Positions 12,902 through 17,545 of a stretch of DNA of 21,403 bases are shown in pieces. The position numbers were made by a program, and so were the translations under genes. Numbering within the stretch: the stretch's first letter is position 1; the number at the start of each line of letters is the position of its first letter. The stretch is from assembly GCA_036303105.1 (NCBI GenBank), contig JAXJBF010000125.1, positions 1 to 21,403 of the forward strand, in the 5' to 3' direction. Below the pieces are notes generated by a model that saw only the letters and a list, made by a program, of their open reading frames with translations, did no database searches and was not told the origin of the DNA. This stretch comes from UMGS1590 sp036303105. Its GTDB lineage: Bacteria > Bacillota > Peptococcia > Peptococcales > Peptococcaceae.

Positions 12902-13246
12902 TCACTCGTGACGCTCGACAAATTCGCGCACCGCCTTCTCCATGGCGGCATTCAACGTCATATCATGGGCCAGCGCCCAGACCGCCATCTGCTTGTGCAG
13001 ATCTGGCCCAATGCGCACATTGAAATTGCCTTTGAAGGCGCGCGCCGGTCGCCGCCCCACAGCGGCACAAAACGCCAAATACCGGTCGACTGCATCCTGA
13101 AACGCTGCTTCAACACCAGTCAGGCTGTCGCTCTCGAAATCCACAGAATCGACGATGCCCTGCACCTTGCCGCGCAAGAGATGCGCCTGCACATCAAACG
13201 ACACCTTGGCCACATAACCTTTGTATTCCAGAACATCCTTTGCCAT
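12902..13246 (-). CDS. HicB-family protein (antitoxin-like, no HicA seen)
   Basis: The 114-residue product reads MAKDVLEYKGYVAKVSFDVQAHLLRGKVQGIVDSVDFESDSL and then FQDAVDRYLAFCAAVGRRPARAFKGNFNVRIGPDLHKQMAVWALAHDMTLNAAMEKAVREFV. This is the HicB layout: an N-terminal partial RNase H-like fold and a C-terminal ribbon-helix-helix DNA-binding segment (NVRIGPDLHKQ). HicB normally neutralises the HicA mRNA nuclease and represses its own operon. No HicA-like ORF of about 60-80 residues is found on either side, so this may be a solitary regulator. The start at 13246 is preferred with GGGAG eight bases upstream; ATG 13252 is possible. A nine-T terminator follows. Confidence 0.8.
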   Translation of the reverse strand: MAKDVLEYKGYVAKVSFDVQAHLLRGKVQGIVDSVDFESDSLTGVEAAFQDAVDRYLAFCAAVGRRPARAFKGNFNVRIGPDLHKQMAVWALAHDMTLNAAMEKAVREFVERHE

Positions 13247-13527
13247 TTTCATCACTCCCAATTCAAACGCAGCGCGAAAGCTGCGAGCCTGCTTTTACCA
13301 AAGCCTGCAACGCCAGCATGTGCTGGCTAGCTGCTTATGATACGCACGGCAACATCCGTCCAAAAGCAGCACACCAACGCGCCCCTCAGCATCAACCGCC
13401 TGCGCGCCGGCATCATTCAATCACACTCAACACCTCGCACAAGCGGCCATCGGCCACAGCGATCGCCGCCAGCTGCGAAGTCCTGAGGATAGGCCCTCCC
13501 TCAATCAAGAAGGGTTGTCCACCCAAG
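13247..13527 (-). other. Gene-free leader or decayed gene upstream of hicB
   Basis: No intact gene is found in 13247-13527. Read on the minus strand, one open frame gives GQPFLIEGGPILRTSQLAAI and continues AVADGRLCEVLSVIE before a stop. After a one-base shift it continues DAGAQAVDAEGRVGVLLLDG. Both pieces look protein-like, suggesting a decayed gene, but neither has a start with a ribosome binding site. Two strong hairpins lie near hicB: GCCAGC/GCTGGC (13312-13317 with 13322-13327) and GCAGC/GCTGC (13269-13273 with 13280-13284). The stretch may therefore be a structured leader RNA of hicB, a pseudogene, or both. Confidence 0.35.
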
Positions 13528-13533
13528 ATTGTA
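13528..13533 (-). promoter_or_regulatory. Predicted -10 box downstream of LytTR-like repeats
   Basis: TACAAT on the minus strand has no good -35 hexamer at 17 bases, the usual state of activator-dependent promoters. The LytTR-like direct repeats end 27 bases upstream, about -40 from the predicted start. A perfect inverted repeat, GTAACA and TGTTAC with seven bases between (13531-13549), overlaps this box and its spacer and could be a repressor operator. Confidence 0.4.
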
Positions 13534-13560
13534 ACAGAAAAATTGTTACCAAACCCCCAA

Positions 13561-13592
13561 ACGACGTAAACGACACGCTGCACGACGTAAAC
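13561..13592 (-). promoter_or_regulatory. Candidate LytTR operator: 11-bp direct repeat with 21-bp period
   Basis: ACGACGTAAAC occurs at 13561-13571 and again at 13582-13592 (GTTTACGTCGT on the minus strand). The start-to-start distance of 21 bases equals two helical turns, the spacing used by LytTR dimers such as AgrA and ComE. The gene for a LytTR regulator lies immediately upstream, and a -10 box lies downstream at the right distance. The match to the known AgrA consensus is only partial (GTTTA core). Confidence 0.5.
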
Positions 13593-13608
13593 AACAGTTC
13601 ACATACAC

Positions 13609-13650
13609 AAAAACACCCTCCGACGCCGCTCATTCAGCGTCAAAGGGTGT
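13609..13650 (-). terminator. Terminator of the LytTR regulator gene
   Basis: ACACCCT and AGGGTGT (13613-13619 with 13644-13650) plus GACGC/GCGTC (13622-13626 with 13637-13641), across a two-base internal bulge on each side, form the stem. On the minus strand five T residues follow (13609-13613). It lies 25 bases after the stop codon. Confidence 0.82.
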
Positions 13651-13674
13651 TGGAAGTGGACCAGAGTCAAGCGC

Positions 13675-14388
13675 TCACAAGCACAATTCACGCGCTTTCT
13701 GCACCATGAATGCCTGCATAAACTGCTCCTTGTAGGTTCTGCCCAGAGGGATGTCAGCGTCACAATACCGCAGGCGGATGTGGCTGCCATCGACGGCACG
13801 CGTATAGCGCAGGTTCACAAGAAACGCCTTATGCGAGCGCACAAACATCTCCGGATCAAGAAGTGCCTCCATCTCAGCAATGGTTTTACTGAGTTGATAC
13901 ACATCCTCGCGGGTGTGTATCGTCAGTCGGTGATCGTGGCACTCACAATAAAGAATCTCGTCACAATACAGGCGCACCTGTGTCTTATTCACTGTAAAAT
14001 TAATCGCCACACGCTTCTCTGACAAACGCCGCACAACAGCACACAGCATCTCCGCAAAGGCATCATCCTGCACAGGCTTGCTGAGAAAACGAAACGGCGC
14101 ACATTGGAAGCACGCCTGCATATACTGTGTGTGACTCGTGACAAAGACAATCAGTACCTTGTCGTCCATGCGGCGAATGGCGTTGGCCGTCTCAATGCCA
14201 TTCATGCCAGCCATTTCAATATCAATAAACAACGCATCAAAACGGCGGCCGTTCTTTTCATAATCGGCCACCAACTCTTCACCGCTCTCATACGGTTCCG
14301 TTTCAATATGCAACTCCTTGCGTGCGTCGAAGCGTGCCTGCAGTCTATTGATGTAGTCGCGGTTATCGTCGCAAATCGCAAAGCGCAT
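13675..14388 (-). CDS. LytTR-family response regulator (AgrA/ComE/VirR type)
   Basis: The 237-residue product has a receiver domain with acidic pair Asp7-Asp8, phospho-acceptor Asp56 (ALFIDIEMAGMNG), Thr84 (FVTSH) and Lys104 (FLSKPV). A LytTR DNA-binding domain follows, with YCECHDHRLTIHT, MFVRSHKAFLVNLRYTRAVDGSHIRLRYCDADIPLGRTYKEQF. Such regulators often serve peptide quorum-sensing systems, but no AgrC-type kinase, AgrB or AgrD gene is in the window, so the signal is unknown. The start at 14388 is preferred over an upstream TTG for its GGGGAG seven bases away. It has its own promoter and terminator. A direct-repeat operator candidate lies just downstream at 13561-13592. Confidence 0.9.
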   Translation of the reverse strand: MRFAICDDNRDYINRLQARFDARKELHIETEPYESGEELVADYEKNGRRFDALFIDIEMAGMNGIETANAIRRMDDKVLIVFVTSHTQYMQACFQCAPFRFLSKPVQDDAFAEMLCAVVRRLSEKRVAINFTVNKTQVRLYCDEILYCECHDHRLTIHTREDVYQLSKTIAEMEALLDPEMFVRSHKAFLVNLRYTRAVDGSHIRLRYCDADIPLGRTYKEQFMQAFMVQKARELCL

Positions 14389-14458
14389 CAAAAAACTCCC
14401 CTCTCTTCAAACAAAAGCACTCTTTCAGAATACGAATTACATATATGTTTATGCGTTC

Positions 14459-14487
14459 ATTTTATCCAATCTTGGCATGATAGTCAA
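14459..14487 (-). promoter_or_regulatory. Promoter of the LytTR regulator gene
   Basis: TTGACT (14482-14487) and TAAAAT (14459-14464) are 17 bases apart on the minus strand. The predicted start near 14453 leaves a leader of about 65 bases. Upstream lie two TTTCACCA repeats (14514-14521 and 14525-14532, 11-bp period) and an inverted repeat TGACAA/TTGTCA around 14538-14561, which could be regulator sites. Confidence 0.65.
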
Positions 14488-14582
14488 CAGCATCCCAGTG
14501 GTCAGCCATTAATTTTCACCAATCTTTCACCAGTATTTGACAAACCAGTAACAAATTGTCAGCGCCCTGTTGGTTTCACTTT

Positions 14583-15047
14583 TTAGTCATGACAGCCTGA
14601 CGCCTCCAAATAGTGGCGCAGCTTTTGCAGCGCCCGCTGCTTGCGGCGATGCACCGCTGGCTGCGAAATGCCCCAGCGCTGTGCCAAAGCACGCTCTGTG
14701 GTTTCACCGCACACCAGCTGCCAAAGCGCCTCGCGCATCTCCGGCGACAAAAGCGCCAGCGCCTCGTCCAACGCCTGACGCTGGCCCGCATCCAAAGTGT
14801 GCCCGCTTTGCGCCATATGCGCCTCCACCGGCATGCCGCACTCATCTGCCAGCTGATTCCACGACAGCTCGTGGCGCCGCGCCTTCGCCGCCAGATAACT
14901 GGCGTGCTCCCGTTCCTGATAATACGCACGATACACCGCCTCACTGACCACCACTTCAGCCAGCACACGATGGCTGTGTTCGTCACGCAGCTTCAGCACA
15001 CGGCTGCCTGATGCCGCAGCCGCCATCTGTTCTACCATCTTTGCCAT
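14583..15047 (-). CDS. Sigma-70 region 4-like regulator, Tn916/phage type
   Basis: The 154-residue product combines an N-terminal strand region ending VVVSEAVYRAYYQEREHASYLAAKARRHELSW with a C-terminal sigma region 4-type helix-turn-helix: LLSPEMREALWQLVCGETTERALAQRWGISQPAVHRRKQRALQKLRHYL. The VSEAVYRAYYQ-ER signature followed by such a domain is typical of small sigma-like factors carried on Tn916-type conjugative elements and phages. It lacks a recognisable region 2, so it may activate with another factor rather than act as a full sigma. The start at 15047 has AAAGGAG ten bases upstream. It is transcribed divergently from the ArpU-like gene and has its own promoter. Confidence 0.75.
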   Translation of the reverse strand: MAKMVEQMAAAASGSRVLKLRDEHSHRVLAEVVVSEAVYRAYYQEREHASYLAAKARRHELSWNQLADECGMPVEAHMAQSGHTLDAGQRQALDEALALLSPEMREALWQLVCGETTERALAQRWGISQPAVHRRKQRALQKLRHYLEASGCHD

Positions 15048-15106
15048 TATTGACAGTCTCCTTTGGACTGCCCCGGGACAGACAATCAATTCATCGATGT
15101 GCTTTT

Positions 15107-15135
15107 ATTATCCATGCTGCGAACGTAGTTGTCAG
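15107..15135 (-). promoter_or_regulatory. Promoter of the sigma-like gene
   Basis: CTGACA (15130-15135) and GATAAT (15107-15112) lie 17 bases apart on the minus strand, about 60 bases before the ATG at 15047. The -35 hexamer is the same as before the small membrane ORFs at 10.95 kb. Confidence 0.6.
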
Positions 15136-15184
15136 CGGACGATGATGACGGAAATATTTTTTCGTTTTTCTCCATAAATTCCAC

Positions 15185-15213
15185 TTTAAATCGAACATTA
15201 ATTCTAATATAAT
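15185..15213 (+). promoter_or_regulatory. Promoter of the ArpU-like gene
   Basis: TATAAT (15208-15213) lies 17 bases after TTTAAA (15185-15190). It lies about 70 bases before the ATG at 15282 and faces away from the sigma-like gene promoter, so the two regulators share one intergenic region of about 230 bases. Confidence 0.55.
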
Positions 15214-15281
15214 AGAAATAGCTCACGACACGACCTTTGCCACAAAATGCGACGACGACTGAAAAGGGAGGAATGATAGTC

Positions 15282-15737
15282 ATGCCGTCAAAATCGAGAC
15301 TCATGCACCACTTTGAACAAGAATGGCGTGCCGCTGGTCAAGACCCGCGTGTTGTGATGAAACAAGTGCGCCAGCTTCTGCGCAGCTACCGAGAACTTGC
15401 CTGGCGGGCAGCGCTGGAAGAAAAGCGCGCCAACGACCCTGCCGACCTCGCCAGCGGCCGTGCCCTCATTGCCAGCCTGCTGGAACTGGCCCCCAGTACC
15501 ACCAGTCCTCGCCAGGGCTATGCTGCGGCCACCGCTCTGATGCGCCGCACCCTGGCAGCTGTGGCCCACTATCCGCACAACGGCGCCCTCTACCACGATA
15601 TCCTCGAAGGCGCCTACTTTCGCGCCAATCCTGGCGGCGACAGCGCCCTCTGGCCAATGCTGCATATCGAGCGCAGCACCTACTACCAGCGTAAACAGGA
15701 AGCCATCGCCTTGTTTGGCACCTTGATGCAAAAATAA
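15282..15737 (+). CDS. Phage-type transcriptional regulator, ArpU-like
   Basis: The 151-residue product is basic and mostly helical (FEQEWRAAGQDPRVVMKQVRQLLRSYRELAW). It ends with LWPMLHIERSTYYQRKQEAIALFGTLM, a helix-turn-helix of the form found in ArpU-family late regulators of phages, where the protein controls lysis or late genes. The start at 15282 is used because GGGAGG lies ten bases upstream; an ATG three codons earlier sits too close to it. A hairpin terminator follows. The assignment rests on the C-terminal motif and general size, not on a full-length match, so a sigma-like or DUF1492-type protein is the alternative. It may control the nearby amidase cassette. Confidence 0.6.
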   Translation: MPSKSRLMHHFEQEWRAAGQDPRVVMKQVRQLLRSYRELAWRAALEEKRANDPADLASGRALIASLLELAPSTTSPRQGYAAATALMRRTLAAVAHYPHNGALYHDILEGAYFRANPGGDSALWPMLHIERSTYYQRKQEAIALFGTLMQK

Positions 15738-15747
15738 CCCATGCTCT

Positions 15748-15782
15748 GCGCAAACGTCCGTCGGCGTTTGCGCTGTTTTTTT
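15748..15782 (+). terminator. Terminator of the ArpU-like gene
   Basis: GCGCAAACG (15748-15756) pairs with CGTTTGCGC (15765-15773) around an eight-base loop and is followed by TG and seven T residues (15776-15782). Confidence 0.9.
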
Positions 15783-15797
15783 ATGCCCTGCCGCCGC

Positions 15798-15826
15798 TTG
15801 CAATGGCACCGCCCTTCCCTTAAAAT
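15798..15826 (+). promoter_or_regulatory. Promoter of thiM
   Basis: TTGCAA (15798-15803) and TAAAAT (15821-15826) are 17 bases apart. The predicted start leaves only about 37 bases before the GTG start codon, too short for a TPP riboswitch, and none of its conserved boxes is present. Confidence 0.6.
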
Positions 15827-15869
15827 AGAGATTGACGACAAAACGACCCAAAACAAAGGAGGCAACACG

Positions 15870-16724
15870 GTGGAGCACACCTTTCTTGCGCCAAGCGAAA
15901 CGGCGCCATTTGCTGACATTTTTCAAGCAGTGCAGCACAAACACCCGCTTGTGGACTGCATCACCAACATCGTAACTGTAAACGACATGGCCAACGGCCT
16001 TTTGGCCATCGATGCGCGCCCTGTCATGGCCAGCGCACCGGAAGAAATCACCTATTTTGTCGCGCGGGCCGACGCCCTGCTGCTCAATCTGGGCGCCACT
16101 GGCAGCGAACAGCGCGAAGCCATGCTGCGCGGCGCCGCCGAAGCCAACCGCCTCGGCAAGCCGGTGGTCATCGATCCTGTCGGCGTGGGCACCTCGCCCC
16201 TGCGCCGCGACACGCTGGCCCAGCTTCTTGCAGAATGCAAAATCGCCTGCATCCGGGGCAACATCAGCGAAATCAAAGCCCTTGCCGGCCTCTTCACCGA
16301 CGCAGGCGGCGTGGATGCCTCCGAAGCCGACCTTGAAGACCCACGCGCCTTCACCCTGGCCGCCGACATGGCAAAAAACCTGGCTGCCATCCACGACACC
16401 ATCATCGCCATCAGCGGCCCCCGCGACATCATCTCCGACGGCCGCACCACCTACGTGGTCAACGGCGGCAACGCCATGATGACCCGCGTCACCGGCAGCG
16501 GCTGCACCCTTACCGGCCTCGTCGCCGCCTTTGCAGCCGTCGCCCCGGCCGACCCGCTGCGCGCCGCCACCGCCGCCATCGCCCTGATGTGCCGCGCTGG
16601 CGACCGTGCCCTGGCAAAAGCCGGCTACCACGCCACCGCCAGCTTCCACACCGCCATGTTCGACGCCCTCTCGGCCATCACCCCTCAGGAACTTGGCGCC
16701 AGCCTGCGCCTGGAACGCTTATAA
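15870..16724 (+). CDS. thiM: Hydroxyethylthiazole kinase
   Basis: ThiM phosphorylates 4-methyl-5-(2-hydroxyethyl)thiazole so that the thiazole can be salvaged into thiamine. The 284-residue product has the expected family blocks: HPLVDCITNIVTVNDMANGLLAI at the substrate site, MASAPEEI, LLLNLGATGSEQ, VVIDPVGVGTSPLRRDT, IRGNISEIKAL, and the nucleotide-binding loop VTGSGCTLTGLVAAF with the conserved Cys. A GTG start at 15870 is supported by AAAGGAGG seven bases upstream; the frame also extends back through the preceding terminator, which is not plausible. It begins a two-gene operon with a HAD phosphatase 31 bases downstream. ThiE and ThiD, which would complete salvage, are not in this window. 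Confidence 0.95.
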   Translation: MEHTFLAPSETAPFADIFQAVQHKHPLVDCITNIVTVNDMANGLLAIDARPVMASAPEEITYFVARADALLLNLGATGSEQREAMLRGAAEANRLGKPVVIDPVGVGTSPLRRDTLAQLLAECKIACIRGNISEIKALAGLFTDAGGVDASEADLEDPRAFTLAADMAKNLAAIHDTIIAISGPRDIISDGRTTYVVNGGNAMMTRVTGSGCTLTGLVAAFAAVAPADPLRAATAAIALMCRAGDRALAKAGYHATASFHTAMFDALSAITPQELGASLRLERL

Positions 16725-16755
16725 ACCACTACAAACAACGAAGAAGGAGACAGCA

Positions 16756-17430
16756 ATGATCAAAGGTTTACTATTCGACATGGATGGCACCCTCGCCGAT
16801 ACCATCCAATACTGGACAGAAATCATCCCTAACTTTGTGCGCCAGTGCGGCTTTGAGCCCGACACCGACGCCCTCTCATCCGACAAAATCCACGCCATGA
16901 GCCTAAGCCAGTCGGCTGCCATGATCTGCGATTTCTACCACCTCGACATGACCCCGAAAGAAGTCACCGACGCCTGGTACCGCGAAGCCAACCGCATCTA
17001 CACCGACGTGGCCCCACTCAAGCCCGGCGCCTATGACTTTGTGCACCGCCTGCACGACCTCGGCCTGCCCATGGTGCTCGTAACCAACAACGACAAGGCC
17101 CTCGCCGATGCCCTGCTCGTGCGCACCGGCATCCGCGACTGCTTCAAAGACCTCTACTGCGGCTTCAACCTCGGCCTTGGCAAAACCGAGCCAACCCTCA
17201 TCGAGCTGGCCCGCAAAGCCGTCGGCAGCGATGCCTGCGACACCTGGATGTTTGAAGACAGCCTCGGCCCAATCCGCACCGCCAAAAGCATCGGCATCCA
17301 CACCGTCGCCATGCTCGACCAATACCACGACGCCGCCGAAATTGCCGCCGTGCGTGAAGAAGCCGAAACCGTATTTGAAACCTACGCCCAGGCCGACGCC
17401 TGGCTCACCGCCATGCTCAGCCAGCAATAA
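16756..17430 (+). CDS. HAD-superfamily hydrolase (subfamily IA)
   Basis: The 224-residue product has all four HAD motifs: LLFDMDGTLAD with nucleophile Asp8 and acid/base Asp10, VTNND (motif II), GLGKTEP (motif III Lys), and MFEDSLGPIRTAKSIG (motif IV acidic pair). The helical cap between residues about 18 and 85 places it in subfamily IA with phosphoglycolate and beta-phosphoglucomutase-type enzymes. The substrate cannot be read from the sequence. Its place right after thiM suggests a phosphate ester of thiamine metabolism, which is only an inference. The start at 16756 follows AAGGAG; the longer frame overlaps thiM. Two terminators follow. Confidence 0.85.
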   Translation: MIKGLLFDMDGTLADTIQYWTEIIPNFVRQCGFEPDTDALSSDKIHAMSLSQSAAMICDFYHLDMTPKEVTDAWYREANRIYTDVAPLKPGAYDFVHRLHDLGLPMVLVTNNDKALADALLVRTGIRDCFKDLYCGFNLGLGKTEPTLIELARKAVGSDACDTWMFEDSLGPIRTAKSIGIHTVAMLDQYHDAAEIAAVREEAETVFETYAQADAWLTAMLSQQ

Positions 17431-17436
17431 ACAAAC

Positions 17437-17476
17437 AAGCTGCCCCACGGCCCCAACCGGCCGCCAGGCAGCTTTT
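17437..17476 (+). terminator. First terminator of the thiM-HAD operon
   Basis: AAGCTGCC (17437-17444) pairs with GGCAGCTT (17467-17474), with an inner GGCC/GGCC pairing, followed by a run of four T residues. Confidence 0.75.
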
Positions 17477-17488
17477 CTTGTGCAAATG

Positions 17489-17526
17489 AAAAAACCGACT
17501 GCTCCGTGAGGAACGGTCGGTTTTTT
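17489..17526. terminator. Bidirectional terminator between convergent operons
   Basis: AAAAAACCGAC (17489-17499) pairs with GTCGGTTTTTT (17516-17526), with further TCC/GGA pairing inside. Each strand ends in six T residues, so it serves both the thiM operon and the surface-protein operon that ends at 17546. Confidence 0.9.
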
Positions 17527-17545
17527 GTGTGTTGTTTACTGGGCG

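Noticed and set aside
13561..13592. CRISPR-like repeat (ACGACGTAAAC twice)
   Set aside because: There are only two copies, they are 11 bases long with a ten-base gap, and no cas gene is present; the operator explanation fits better. No CRISPR array is seen anywhere in the window.
15086..15304. 72-codon minus-strand ORF across the divergent promoter region
   Set aside because: It covers both predicted promoters and overlaps the ArpU-like start; there is no ribosome binding site.
15804..15870. TPP riboswitch before thiM
   Set aside because: The leader is only about 37 bases and has none of the conserved THI-box segments.
15288..16649. 453-codon minus-strand frame opposite the ArpU-like gene and thiM
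   Set aside because: It crosses two genes and the terminator between them, is Gly/Ala/Val-rich and lacks a ribosome binding site.
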